The notes under the pieces: model-generated
The model's input: only the letters and a program-made list of their open reading frames with translations
Told to the model about the DNA's origin: nothing
Databases searched by the model: none
Made by a program: the position numbers and the translations under genes
DNA from: Streptococcus oralis
Lineage (GTDB): Bacteria; Bacillota; Bacilli; Lactobacillales; Streptococcaceae
Direction: 5' to 3'
DNA length: 64,000 bases
NCBI RefSeq assembly: GCF_016028255.1
Contig: NZ_CP065707.1
Location: 697,001 to 761,000 of the forward strand
Part shown: positions 1 through 8,229 of the stretch, one piece after another
How positions within the stretch are numbered: the first letter of the stretch is position 1
Layout of the letters: each line of letters opens with the position of its first letter

Positions 1-66
1 TCCTTTTCTTGATTATAGCAAATTGTCTCTCTGTAAGCAATTGATTTTAAGAAAGCCAAGCAATCC

Positions 67-95
67 TTGTCGCTCTTCCAGAAAGCTGATATAAT
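67..95 (+). promoter_or_regulatory. Promoter of the MATE gene, giving a possibly leaderless transcript
   Basis: A -35-like TTGTCG (67-72) is followed after 17 bp by an extended -10, TGA-TATAAT (87-95). Transcription would start near position 102, which is the first base of the MATE ATG. No Shine-Dalgarno motif lies upstream of that ATG. Confidence 0.6.
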
Positions 96-101
96 AGCTT
101 T

Positions 102-1472
102 ATGAATAAGAAACGAACAGTGGACCTGATACATGGTCCTATTCTTCCTTCGCTCTTGAGTTTTGCCTTTCCAATCTTGCTGTCCAATATTTTCCAGCAG
201 CTCTATAACACTGCTGATGTCTTGATTGTTGGGCGTTTTCTTGGACAAGATTCTTTGGCTGCGGTTGGGGCAACAACTGCCATTTTTGATTTGATTATAG
301 GCTTTACACTTGGTGTTGGCAATGGAATGGGGATTGTCATTGCCCGCTATTATGGGGCTCGGAATTTCACCAAAATCAAGGAAGCAGTAGCAGCCACCTG
401 GATTTTAGGAACTCTGTTGAGTATTGTAGTTATGCTACTGGGCTTTCTTGGTTTGTATCCTCTCTTGCAATACTTAGATACCCCTGCAGAAATCCTTCCT
501 CAGTCCTATCAATATATATCTATGATTGTGACCTGTGTCGGTGTCAGCTTTGCATATAATCTTTTTGCAGGCTTGTTGAGGTCCATTGGGGACAGTCTAG
601 CAGCCCTTGGCTTTCTGATTTTCTCTGCTTTGGTTAATGTGGTTCTGGATCTCTATTTCATTACGCAACTGCATCTGGGAGTTCAATCTGCGGGCCTTGC
701 TACCATCATTTCGCAGGGGCTATCAGCGATACTCTGTTTCTACTATATCCGCAAGAGTGTTCCAGAACTTCTTCCTAGTCTCAAGCATTTCAAATGGAAC
801 AAGGCCTTATATGCAGATCTCTTAGAGCAGGGGTTAGCTATGGGCTTGATGAGTTCCATTGTGTCTATCGGTAGTGTGATTTTACAATCTTCTGTTAATA
901 CCTTTGGTGCAGTGATTATTAGTGCCCAGACGGCAGCTCGACGCATTATGGCCTTTGCCCTTCTTCCTATGACTGCTATTTCTGCCTCGATGACGACCTT
1001 TGCTTCTCAGAATTTGGGTGCCAAGCGACCAGACCGCATTGTTCAAGGACTTCGAATCGGCAGTCGTTTAAGTATGTCCTGGGCAGTCTTTGTTTGTGTC
1101 TTCCTCTTTTTTGCCAGTCCTACCTTAGTTTCCTTCTTGGCGACTTCGACGGATGGATACTTAGTAGAAAATGGTAGCCTCTACCTGCAAATCAGCTCAG
1201 CCTTTTATCCCATTTTGAGCCTCTTGTTGATTTATCGCAATTGCTTGCAGGGCTTGGGGCAAAAGATCCTTCCCTTAGTTTCTAGCTTTATTGAACTAAT
1301 CGGAAAAATCGCTTTTGTGGTCTTGATTATTCCTTGGGCGGGCTATAAGGGTGTTATCCTTTGCGAACCTCTAATCTGGGTTGCCATGACCATCCAACTG
1401 TACTTCTCACTGTTCCGTCATCCTTTGATAAAAGAAGGCAAGGCCATCTTGGCAACTAAAGTATCATCCTAG
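102..1472 (+). CDS. MATE family multidrug/toxin efflux transporter
   Basis: The 456-residue integral membrane protein has the usual MATE length and about 12 predicted membrane spans arranged as two six-helix halves. The N-terminal stretch with FAFPILLSNIFQQLYN and the following VGRFLGQDSLAAVG are typical of the NorM/DinF superfamily. Such proteins export cationic drugs or metabolites across the plasma membrane using Na+ or H+ gradients. The substrate cannot be read from sequence. The start is the only ATG before residue 75, yet it lacks a ribosome binding site and coincides with the predicted transcription start. The gene is monocistronic, and yebC follows with its own promoter. Confidence 0.9.
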   Translation: MNKKRTVDLIHGPILPSLLSFAFPILLSNIFQQLYNTADVLIVGRFLGQDSLAAVGATTAIFDLIIGFTLGVGNGMGIVIARYYGARNFTKIKEAVAATWILGTLLSIVVMLLGFLGLYPLLQYLDTPAEILPQSYQYISMIVTCVGVSFAYNLFAGLLRSIGDSLAALGFLIFSALVNVVLDLYFITQLHLGVQSAGLATIISQGLSAILCFYYIRKSVPELLPSLKHFKWNKALYADLLEQGLAMGLMSSIVSIGSVILQSSVNTFGAVIISAQTAARRIMAFALLPMTAISASMTTFASQNLGAKRPDRIVQGLRIGSRLSMSWAVFVCVFLFFASPTLVSFLATSTDGYLVENGSLYLQISSAFYPILSLLLIYRNCLQGLGQKILPLVSSFIELIGKIAFVVLIIPWAGYKGVILCEPLIWVAMTIQLYFSLFRHPLIKEGKAILATKVSS

Positions 1473-1504
1473 CTCGATTTGCTAAATAAAATCCATTTCC
1501 TCTA

Positions 1505-1533
1505 GTGAAAATCGAAAAAACTTGTGTTATAAT
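1505..1533 (+). promoter_or_regulatory. yebC promoter
   Basis: GTGAAA (1505-1510), a 17-bp spacer and TATAAT (1528-1533) preceded by TGT form an extended -10 promoter. It lies about 35 bp before the yebC ATG, which has a clear GGAG ribosome binding site at 1558-1561. Confidence 0.65.
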
Positions 1534-1568
1534 AAGAAAGATTAAAATGTGAAAAAAGGAGATTCCTA

Positions 1569-2285
1569 ATGGGACGTAAATGGGCCAATATCGTAGCCAA
1601 GAAAACGGCTAAAGATGGAGCTAACTCTAAAGTATATGCAAAATTTGGTGTAGAAATCTATGTAGCAGCTAAAAAAGGTGATCCAGACCCAGAATCAAAC
1701 ACTGCCTTGAAATTCGTTATCGACCGTGCCAAACAAGCCCAAGTGCCAAAACACGTTATCGATAAAGCGATTGATAAAGCAAAAGGAAATACAGACGAAA
1801 CCTTTACAGAAGGACGTTACGAAGGTTTTGGACCAAACGGTTCTATGTTGATTGTTGATACCTTGACTTCTAACGTTAACCGTACTGCAGCCAATGTCCG
1901 TGCTGCTTTTGGTAAAAACGGCGGAAACATGGGTGCTTCAGGTTCGGTTTCATACCTTTTTGACAACAAGGGTGTTATCGTATTTGCGGGAGAAGATGCT
2001 GATGCGGTCTTTGAACAATTGCTAGAAGCAGATGTTGATGTGGACGATGTAGAAGCAGAAGAAGGAACAATCACTGTTTACACAGCTCCAACTGACCTTC
2101 ACAAGGCTATCGTTGCCCTTCGTGAGTCAGGTATTGAAGAATTCCAAGTGACTGAATTGGAAATGATTCCTCAGTCAGAAGTGGAATTGTCAGGTGATGA
2201 CCTTGAAACCTTTGAAAAACTTTACAGCGTTCTTGAAGACGACGAAGACGTACAAAAGATCTACACAAACGTAGATGGATTCTAA
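1569..2285 (+). CDS. yebC: YebC/PmpR (TACO1) family protein
   Basis: The 238-residue protein begins [16 protein letters not shown] and has the three-domain YebC fold. The [10 protein letters not shown] and [21 protein letters not shown] segments are the family hallmarks; the second is glycine-rich and sits around residues 110-130. The family was described first as DNA-binding regulators and more recently as translation factors that relieve ribosome stalling at proline stretches. The first residues (GRKWANI in place of the longer GHSKWANIKHRK form) place it in the YebC-II/YeeN-like branch common in Firmicutes. It stands alone between its own promoter and a strong terminator. Confidence 0.93.
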   Translation: MGRKWANIVAKKTAKDGANSKVYAKFGVEIYVAAKKGDPDPESNTALKFVIDRAKQAQVPKHVIDKAIDKAKGNTDETFTEGRYEGFGPNGSMLIVDTLTSNVNRTAANVRAAFGKNGGNMGASGSVSYLFDNKGVIVFAGEDADAVFEQLLEADVDVDDVEAEEGTITVYTAPTDLHKAIVALRESGIEEFQVTELEMIPQSEVELSGDDLETFEKLYSVLEDDEDVQKIYTNVDGF

Positions 2286-2287
2286 TA

Positions 2288-2322
2288 GAAAAGCGAACAG
2301 ACTTGCTAGCTGTTCGCTTTTT
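2288..2322 (+). terminator. Rho-independent terminator of yebC
   Basis: The stem AAAAGCGAACAG pairs with CTGTTCGCTTTT across a 9-nt loop and runs into a T tract. It begins 3 nt after the yebC stop and reads both ways, so it may also serve the convergent minus-strand gene. Confidence 0.9.
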
Positions 2323-2332
2323 ATATTTGAGA

Positions 2333-3010
2333 TTAGATTCTGGTTCCAGAATCTCTTTGCTGCTGGCTTTCTCCTAGGCCTACAGCTATTTTATGAACGA
2401 GTAAGAGTTGACCATTATCCTGTTTTACAAAGGTTAGAGTAACGGTTTTGATTCTATCATTAATGCCAATATAGGTAATTTTCTTGGTGTCGTAGCCCTC
2501 AATGATTGAATCAAATTCGGAATTTGGTAGTCCGTGTTTTTTGATAATATCCTTGTAGTTGGTACCACCTTTTCCTTTATTGTCAAGGTCACCTTCGATT
2601 AAGGCGTCGAACTGTTCTTGGGTCCAGGTGAAGGTATCGTCTTCTTCCTCTTCAGGGATGGAATAGGCGCTATCATCTGTCAAGTCGCTTTCTTCTTCGC
2701 GTTCCATTGAGGAACTTGCCTCCCTATAGGAACGGTTAAACTCCCTGGCAAACTCTTTGTAGACATTAGCGTACAGTATCTGGGTCGTAAAGAAAAGTAC
2801 AACAGAAGCAATTGCTAGGGATGTTCCGATAATGGCCATCGTTTTCCGTTTTTTAAGGTTGACGATAAGGCCGATAATGCCCAAGATCAAAGCGACAATA
2901 GCGATGAAAAACGATAGATAGTTAATAAACGGAATCCAAGACCCTAAAAGTGCGATAGCTCCAAAAATAGTTGCTAAAATTCCTAAAACTTTTTGTTCTT
3001 CTGGTTTCAT
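2333..3010 (-). CDS. Membrane protein with C-terminal extracytoplasmic lipoprotein-like domain (DUF4190-like N terminus)
   Basis: Predicted protein of 225 residues. Three hydrophobic helices occupy roughly residues 8-30, 33-52 and 59-82. An acidic Glu/Asp/Ser-rich linker follows (about 105-130), then a compact C-terminal domain (about 130-215) containing a GTNYKDIIKKHGLP segment like those of small streptococcal cell-surface modules. An upstream in-frame ATG at 3031 exists, but the GGGAG ribosome binding site lies inside those first codons, so the ATG at 3010 is chosen. The function is unknown. The gene is divergent from the MarR/ABC operon and shares its intergenic region. Confidence 0.75.
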   Translation of the reverse strand: MKPEEQKVLGILATIFGAIALLGSWIPFINYLSFFIAIVALILGIIGLIVNLKKRKTMAIIGTSLAIASVVLFFTTQILYANVYKEFAREFNRSYREASSSMEREEESDLTDDSAYSIPEEEEDDTFTWTQEQFDALIEGDLDNKGKGGTNYKDIIKKHGLPNSEFDSIIEGYDTKKITYIGINDRIKTVTLTFVKQDNGQLLLVHKIAVGLGESQQQRDSGTRI

Positions 3011-3068
3011 TTGAAAGTTTTCTCCCTTCATCGAGTGAATGGATTTCTATCCATGGTAGTTAGTGCTT

Positions 3069-3097
3069 ATTATAGAAAAAATATTGCATAATGTCAA
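3069..3097 (-). promoter_or_regulatory. Perfect-consensus minus-strand promoter
   Basis: On the minus strand TTGACA (3097-3092) and TATAAT (3074-3069) are separated by exactly 17 bp. It drives the DUF4190-like gene. The nearest MarR-type operator copy (3111-3126) lies 14 bp upstream of this -35, so the divergent gene could be affected by the same regulator. Confidence 0.8.
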
Positions 3098-3110
3098 TTT
3101 GTGCCAAAAT

Positions 3111-3201
3111 AGTTCTCTAGGAAACTTTTTTCTTGACATCTCTTCTGAAAGTGATAAAATAGTTCTCATGGAAACTTAAATAGTTCTTGTGAGAACTATT
3201 T
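3111..3201 (+). promoter_or_regulatory. marR-ABC operon promoter with three operator copies
   Basis: TTGACA (3133-3138), a 16-bp spacer and TAAAAT (3155-3160) form the promoter. Three related inverted repeats surround it. Two are imperfect, AGTTCTCTAGGAAACT (3111-3126) and AGTTCTCATGGAAACT (3161-3176). The third is perfect, with 10-bp arms AAATAGTTCT / AGAACTATTT around TGTG (3178-3201). Copies two and three start 21 bp apart, about two helical turns, and sit on the transcription start region, as expected for MarR autorepression. Confidence 0.75.
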
Positions 3202-3223
3202 AAAGGATAAGAAAGGAGCAATC

Positions 3224-3685
3224 ATGGACAAGCCGATGTTAATGTTTAAACGTTTTGGACACCAGGTTCATCTGATGGTACAGAAAGAAGCCAAGCGATG
3301 TGGCATTGAATTTATGGGTGGACCTCAAGGCCAGGTTGTACGTTTTTTGGATGGTCGTGAGGAAAACCAAGACTTGGTCTTGATTAAAGATATTGAGCAG
3401 GAACTCAATATTACTAAATCTGTTGCGAGTAATTTAGTCAAGCGCATGGTACAAAATGGTTTGGTTGAGTTAGAGGCGAGCCCGAGCGATAAGCGGGCAA
3501 AATTTGTTCGCCTGACGGAGAAATCGCGTTCGCAGATGCAAAAAGTTAAGGCTTTTTTTGATCGGATTGATCAGAGTCTGCTAGAGGGGGTTTCAAAGTC
3601 AGACTTGGCAATATTTGAAAAAGTTCTCGGTCAGTTGCAAAAAAATGTTGAGAAGATAGGAGGAGAAGATGAAGAAACTCGCTAA
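3224..3685 (+). CDS. MarR family transcriptional regulator
   Basis: The 153-residue winged-helix protein has a recognition region VLIKDIEQELNITKSVASNLVKRM (about residues 47-72), followed by a wing with the family signature DKRAKFVRLTEKS (about 88-100). MarR proteins act as dimers that bind inverted repeats and release them when they bind a phenolic or drug ligand. A perfect 24-bp inverted repeat lies immediately upstream of this gene, which suggests autorepression. The coding region overlaps the next gene by 17 bp. The layout of a MarR gene followed by two half-size ABC exporters resembles the SatR-SatA-SatB drug-efflux operon described in S. suis; that parallel is inferred from arrangement only. 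Confidence 0.93.
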   Translation: MDKPMLMFKRFGHQVHLMVQKEAKRCGIEFMGGPQGQVVRFLDGREENQDLVLIKDIEQELNITKSVASNLVKRMVQNGLVELEASPSDKRAKFVRLTEKSRSQMQKVKAFFDRIDQSLLEGVSKSDLAIFEKVLGQLQKNVEKIGGEDEETR

Positions 3686-5438
3686 ACGTATTACAGGAAA
3701 AGAGTGGGGAATGATTCTCCTTACGATTCTGTTCACTTGTTTCTCGGTCTATCTCGAGTTAGAGGTACCGACTTATATTTCGCAAATTACAGAATTACTG
3801 GGAACGTCTGGAACGCAGTTGGGTGAACTCTGGTCACCAGCTGCGAAGATGATTGGTTTGTCTTTATTAGCTTTCTTTTCATCTGTTATGGTTGGTTTCT
3901 TTGCCGCTCGCGTTGCAGCATCTTATACAACCCACTTACGTAGTGACGTGTTTCATCAGGTTTTGGATTTTTCGCAGACAGAAATCAAGCGCTTTTCAAT
4001 CCCAAGTCTTTTGACTCGGACGACCAATGATATTACCCAGGTACAGATGCTCTTTACCATGGGCTTGCAAGTGGTCACTCGTGGGCCAATTATGGCTATC
4101 TGGGCCATTGGAAAAATCCTTGGGAAATCGGAATACTGGCTCTGGGCAGTAGTGGTGGCTGTTATTGTGAATGTCTTGATGACCACTGTTCTCATGACTC
4201 TGGCCTTTCCAAAACAATCTGTCATCCAAAAATTGACAGATAAGCTCAATAGCATCACTCGTGAAAGTTTGACTGGGATTCGAGTTGTTCGTGCATACAA
4301 TGCTGAGGATTATCAAGATGAAAAATTTGAAGCAGCCAATGATGAAGTGACGCGCCTCAATCTCTTTGTCAATCGATTGATGGCGATTATGAACCCGATT
4401 ATGATGGCGATTTCCAGTGGACTAAGTTTAGCCATTTACTGGATCGGTGCCTATATCATCAACGATGCAAGTTTGACAGAACGTCTGCCACTCTTTAGTG
4501 ATATGGTGGTCTTCATGTCCTATGCTATGCAGGTGGTGATGGGATTCCTTCTCATGGGAGCACTCTTTATCGTTCTTCCTCGTACCTTGGTTTCAGCAGG
4601 ACGTATCAATCAAGTATTGGATTTGCATTCTTCTATTGAAAATCCTAGTCAAGTACAGACAGCGGATCCTTCAGTTCAAGGACAAGTGGAATTCCGTGAT
4701 GTGACTTTCCGCTACTCTAAAAACTCAGAAGCAGTCGTGGAACATGTCGCTTTCAAAGTAGAAGCGGGTCAAACCGTGGCTTTCATCGGATCGACTGGAT
4801 CAGGAAAGTCCACCCTAGTCAACCTCTTGCCTCGTTTTTACGACGTTTCAGATGGAGAAATCCTAGTGGATGGTGTCAATGTACAAGATTACAATTTGGA
4901 AGATTTGCGCAATAAGGTCGGCTATATCCCTCAAAAAGCAGTCCTCTTCTCAGGAGATGTCAAGGGGAACTTGGACTTTGGTAAGAGCAAAGAAACTCCT
5001 CTAAGCGAGGCTGCTATGTGGCAAGCTCTTGAATTGGCCCAGTCTAAAGCATTTATCGAGGACAAGGAAGCAGGTCTTGCATCAGAAGTAGCCCAAGGTG
5101 GAACCAACTTCTCAGGAGGTCAAAGACAGCGTTTGGCCATTGCGCGTGCCTTGGCTCGTAAACCAGAGATTCTCATCTTTGATGACTCTTTCTCAGCCTT
5201 GGACTACAAGACTGATCGTGTCCTTCGCCAAGAGCTAGCTGAGAAAACAAAATCCATGACCAAGCTCATCGTAGCGCAGCGGATTTCTACCATTATGGAC
5301 GCCGACCTGATCTTAGTTTTGGATCAAGGAAAAGTCGTGGGACAAGGCACCCACAAGGAACTTCTAGCTACCAACGAAGTCTACCAAGAAATTGCCTACT
5401 CACAACTATCGAAGGAGGAATTGGAACATGGAAAATAA
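3669..5438 (+). CDS. Heterodimeric ABC multidrug exporter, subunit A (degenerate ATPase site)
   Basis: The 589-residue half-transporter has a six-helix type IV exporter domain (about 15-310) and a C-terminal nucleotide-binding domain (340-580). Walker A GSTGSGKST starts at residue 374 and the signature is FSGGQ. The Walker B aspartate (D505) is followed by D506 where a catalytic Glu is expected, and the switch histidine is replaced by Q537. These losses mark this chain as the non-hydrolytic half of a heterodimer, with its intact signature completing the partner's active site. GGAGGAG precedes the ATG. The gene overlaps marR by 17 bp and the next gene by 11 bp, implying coupled translation. 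Likely role: drug or lipid-like compound efflux. Confidence 0.93.
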   Translation: MKKLAKRITGKEWGMILLTILFTCFSVYLELEVPTYISQITELLGTSGTQLGELWSPAAKMIGLSLLAFFSSVMVGFFAARVAASYTTHLRSDVFHQVLDFSQTEIKRFSIPSLLTRTTNDITQVQMLFTMGLQVVTRGPIMAIWAIGKILGKSEYWLWAVVVAVIVNVLMTTVLMTLAFPKQSVIQKLTDKLNSITRESLTGIRVVRAYNAEDYQDEKFEAANDEVTRLNLFVNRLMAIMNPIMMAISSGLSLAIYWIGAYIINDASLTERLPLFSDMVVFMSYAMQVVMGFLLMGALFIVLPRTLVSAGRINQVLDLHSSIENPSQVQTADPSVQGQVEFRDVTFRYSKNSEAVVEHVAFKVEAGQTVAFIGSTGSGKSTLVNLLPRFYDVSDGEILVDGVNVQDYNLEDLRNKVGYIPQKAVLFSGDVKGNLDFGKSKETPLSEAAMWQALELAQSKAFIEDKEAGLASEVAQGGTNFSGGQRQRLAIARALARKPEILIFDDSFSALDYKTDRVLRQELAEKTKSMTKLIVAQRISTIMDADLILVLDQGKVVGQGTHKELLATNEVYQEIAYSQLSKEELEHGK

Positions 5439-7188
5439 AAAAGTGTCGGTCTGGAAACAGTGCAAACCTTATATGGCAGGCCTCCAACTCCCTCTCCTAA
5501 TAGCAGTTGTGGCTGCAGTTATTTCAAGTATCATTACTGTTTATGGTCCAACTAAGATTAAAGAAATCACTAACTTGATTTCAGATGGTTTGATGACAGG
5601 AATTGATTTAGAGGCTGTTTCAAGTATTGCTAGCTTTTTAGTGATTCTCTATGTATTTGGCGCCATCCTTAATTATACCCAGGCCTATATCTTTTCAACG
5701 AGTATTCAGCATTTTTCAAAACGCTTGCGGACAGCAATCGCTGAAAAGATTAATCGTTTGCCACTTGGCTATTTTGATCGTCATTCACAAGGAGACACCC
5801 TTTCGCGCGTGACCAATGATGTGGATACGGCAGCGCAATCTCTCAACCAAAGTCTAGGGACAGTTCTTTCAGCTAGTTTCTTGTTGATTGCTGTTTTGAT
5901 TACCATGTTTGGCATGAACTGGATTTTGGCATTGGTAACCGTTGTATCAACCCTTGTTGGTTTTGCGGCGGTTTCCATAATCATGGCCAAGTCACAGGGT
6001 TATTTTAAAGCCCAACAAAATAATCTAGCGGCCGTCAATGGTTATGTGGAAGAGATGTACTCTGGCCATAATGTAGTGACCAGCTACAACGCAGTGGACA
6101 CCTCCAAAGCGAGATTTGCAGGTTTAAACCAAGACTTGCATGATAGTATCTGGAAATCTCAGTTTATCTCTGGTATCATGATGCCAGCCATGTTCTTTGT
6201 TGGGAACTTTAGTTATGTCTTAGTCATCATCGTTGGGGCCGCGCTGGCGTTAGAAGGACATATCACTATAGGGATTATTGTAGCCTTTATGGTTTACGTA
6301 CGGACCTTCTCCCAACCTCTGTCACAGATTGCTCAAGGGATTACGAGCTTGCAACAAGCGAGTGCAGCCATGACTCGTGTATTAGAATTTCTAGCTGAAG
6401 CAGAGATGCAAGATGAATCTCACAAGGAAAGACAATTGAGCAACATGAAAGGGGAAGTAGTCTTTGATCACGTGTCCTTTGGCTATACACCAGAGCGCAC
6501 CATCATCCATGATTTTTCTGCGACAGCTCATGCAGGTCAGAAGGTCGCTATCGTTGGACCGACTGGGGCTGGTAAGACAACCATTGTCAATCTTTTGATG
6601 AAGTTTTATGAGATTGATAAGGGAAGTATCCGCATCGACGGTGTGGATACCAAGGACATGAAGCGTTCGGAAGTACACGATGCATTTTCAATGGTCTTGC
6701 AGGACACTTGGCTCTTTGAAGGAACGATTCGAGAGAACTTGATCTATAATCAGACAGACATCAGTGATGAACGTATGATTGAAGCGTCCAAAGCAGTAGG
6801 AATCCACCACTTTATCATGACTTTGCCAGACGGCTACGACACTGTTTTGGATGACACCGTAACCTTGTCTGTTGGACAAAAACAACTTTTGACCATTGCT
6901 CGTGCCCTTCTCAAAGATGCACCGCTCTTGATTTTGGATGAAGCGACATCCTCAGTCGACACACGTACAGAGGAGTTGATTCAAAAAGCCATGGACCGTT
7001 TGATGGAGGGTAGAACTTCCTTTGTCATCGCCCACCGCTTGTCAACTATTCGTAATGCCGACTTGATTCTTGTCATGAAAGATGGCAATATCATCGAACA
7101 GGGCAACCATGAGGAACTGATGGCACAAGGTGGCTTCTATGCTGACTTGTACAATAGTCAGTTTACAGAAGACGAAGCAGAAGAATAA
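5428..7188 (+). CDS. Heterodimeric ABC multidrug exporter, subunit B (catalytic)
   Basis: Predicted protein of 586 residues, starting at the ATG at 5428 behind GAAGGAGG; an in-frame ATG further upstream lacks such a site. It has a six-helix exporter domain (about 20-310) and a nucleotide-binding domain with Walker A GPTGAGKTT (residue 377 onward), Walker B with catalytic E505 and switch H536. Its signature is LSVGQ rather than LSGGQ. The canonical Walker B in this chain and the canonical signature in subunit A combine into one competent ATP site, while the opposite site is degenerate, as in BmrCD- or PatAB-type heterodimers. The stop is followed at once by a terminator, closing the three-gene operon. 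Confidence 0.93.
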   Translation: MENKKVSVWKQCKPYMAGLQLPLLIAVVAAVISSIITVYGPTKIKEITNLISDGLMTGIDLEAVSSIASFLVILYVFGAILNYTQAYIFSTSIQHFSKRLRTAIAEKINRLPLGYFDRHSQGDTLSRVTNDVDTAAQSLNQSLGTVLSASFLLIAVLITMFGMNWILALVTVVSTLVGFAAVSIIMAKSQGYFKAQQNNLAAVNGYVEEMYSGHNVVTSYNAVDTSKARFAGLNQDLHDSIWKSQFISGIMMPAMFFVGNFSYVLVIIVGAALALEGHITIGIIVAFMVYVRTFSQPLSQIAQGITSLQQASAAMTRVLEFLAEAEMQDESHKERQLSNMKGEVVFDHVSFGYTPERTIIHDFSATAHAGQKVAIVGPTGAGKTTIVNLLMKFYEIDKGSIRIDGVDTKDMKRSEVHDAFSMVLQDTWLFEGTIRENLIYNQTDISDERMIEASKAVGIHHFIMTLPDGYDTVLDDTVTLSVGQKQLLTIARALLKDAPLLILDEATSSVDTRTEELIQKAMDRLMEGRTSFVIAHRLSTIRNADLILVMKDGNIIEQGNHEELMAQGGFYADLYNSQFTEDEAEE

Positions 7189-7191
7189 ATC

Positions 7192-7222
7192 AAAAGAAGG
7201 CTTGACGGCCTTCTTTTTCTTA
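7192..7222 (+). terminator. Terminator of the marR-ABC operon
   Basis: AAAAGAAGGC (7192-7201) pairs perfectly with GCCTTCTTTT (7208-7217) across a 6-nt loop, followed by T-rich sequence. It starts 4 nt after the stop codon. Confidence 0.9.
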
Positions 7223-7253
7223 TTTATACTAGTACACATAGAAAGAGAGAAGT

Positions 7254-7616
7254 ATGAGTCAGAAATTATACAATATGAAATTTGCTGCTGTCTACTCAGC
7301 CTTGATTGCAAAAGTTGAGCGAAAGGGTGGAAAGGCAGAGTCAGTTCACCAAGTGACCAGTTGGTTGACAGGGTATGAAGTGAGTGACGTTCTTGCTTGT
7401 CTGGATAGGGATGTTACCTACGGAGATTTTTTTCGCCAAGCACCTTATTATGTCCCTGAACGAATTGCGATTACAGGGAAGATTTGCGGTGTCCGTATTG
7501 AGGAAATTGATGACCCTCTGATGCAGGAAATACGTCGGTTGGACAAACTAGTGGATTGGCTTGCCAAGGGGAAAACATCTCAACAAGTTCTAGAAAAATA
7601 TGAGAAACATAAATGA
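7254..7616 (+). CDS. DUF2200 domain protein
   Basis: The 120-residue soluble protein matches the DUF2200 family along its whole length. Recognisable segments are VTSWLTGYE (about 37-45), a FFRQAP core, ITGKICGVRIEEIDDPLMQEIR and RLDKLVDWLAKGK near the C terminus. The family is widespread in bacteria and has no known biochemical activity. The ribosome binding site is weak (AGAGAGA). The stop overlaps the start of the PAP2 gene in an ATGA, so the two are translationally coupled. This pairing suggests, but does not show, a link to membrane lipid metabolism. Confidence 0.85.
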   Translation: MSQKLYNMKFAAVYSALIAKVERKGGKAESVHQVTSWLTGYEVSDVLACLDRDVTYGDFFRQAPYYVPERIAITGKICGVRIEEIDDPLMQEIRRLDKLVDWLAKGKTSQQVLEKYEKHK

Positions 7617-8116
7617 AAAATTATCAAGAATGGTATCAAAATATCAGCTCCAGACTCACCGGCCATCCCACTCTTTTATTTCTGTTACGCAGTTTCAATC
7701 GTTTGATGACAGTCGCTATGCCTCTGGTCTATTTGACCTTACTAGTCACCACTTATCTGCAATTAGGACTTGGGAAGCAAGTTGGGATCTATTTGCTTGT
7801 CCCTGCATCAGGTTTTGTGATCTTGTCCCTGTTTCGTAAGAAAATCAATCACCCGCGCCCCTACGAAACTTGGGATATCAGTTCCTTGCTTGACAAGGAT
7901 AGTTCGGGTCAGTCTATGCCTAGTCGTCATGTTTTTTCGGCAACTATCATCTCCATGGCCTGTCTGCATGCCAGTCTACCTGTTGGCTTGGCATGCTTGC
8001 TCTTCTCAGCTTTGCTGGGCTTGGTGAGGGTTTTAGGAGGTGTTCATTATCCCAAGGATGTCTTGGTTGGCTATGCTTGTGGTCTGGTGTGGGGGTTTCT
8101 TTTCTTCCTATTCTGA
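7613..8116 (+). CDS. PAP2-type membrane phosphatase
   Basis: The 167-residue membrane protein carries the type 2 phosphatidic acid phosphatase motifs: a basic stretch ending HPRPY (about residues 79-83), the central PSRH (about 103-106) and a third motif with R-V-L-G-G-V-H-Y-P-K-D (about 142-152), where the His and Asp act in catalysis. About five hydrophobic helices are present. Relatives dephosphorylate phosphatidic acid, phosphatidylglycerophosphate or undecaprenyl pyrophosphate on the outer membrane face. The exact lipid substrate is not predictable here. It overlaps the DUF2200 gene by 4 bp. No terminator was seen before the LytTR promoter. Confidence 0.88.
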   Translation: MKNYQEWYQNISSRLTGHPTLLFLLRSFNRLMTVAMPLVYLTLLVTTYLQLGLGKQVGIYLLVPASGFVILSLFRKKINHPRPYETWDISSLLDKDSSGQSMPSRHVFSATIISMACLHASLPVGLACLLFSALLGLVRVLGGVHYPKDVLVGYACGLVWGFLFFLF

Positions 8117-8140
8117 TATGTAAGTTAAGCTAGTCCTACA

Positions 8141-8209
8141 ACCACTTACAGGCTCAGATTGACCACTTGCTTTTTTGCTCTTGTTTTCCTATCTTAGCTT
8201 TGATATAGT
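8141..8209 (+). promoter_or_regulatory. LytTR-type direct-repeat operator and promoter
   Basis: ACCACTTAC (8141-8149) and ACCACTTGC (8162-8170) are 9-bp direct repeats separated by exactly 12 bp. This is the geometry bound by LytTR regulators such as ComE, AgrA and HdrR. The -35 TTGTTT (8181-8186) and the -10 TATAGT (8204-8209, 17-bp spacer) follow. The next gene encodes a LytTR protein, so autoregulation is likely (inference). Confidence 0.65.
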
Positions 8210-8229
8210 AGAGTCAGAAAGGAGATGTG

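Noticed and set aside
7130..7318. 62-codon plus-strand frame across the terminator of the ABC operon
   Set aside because: Spans a strong terminator and overlaps two real genes; no ribosome binding site.
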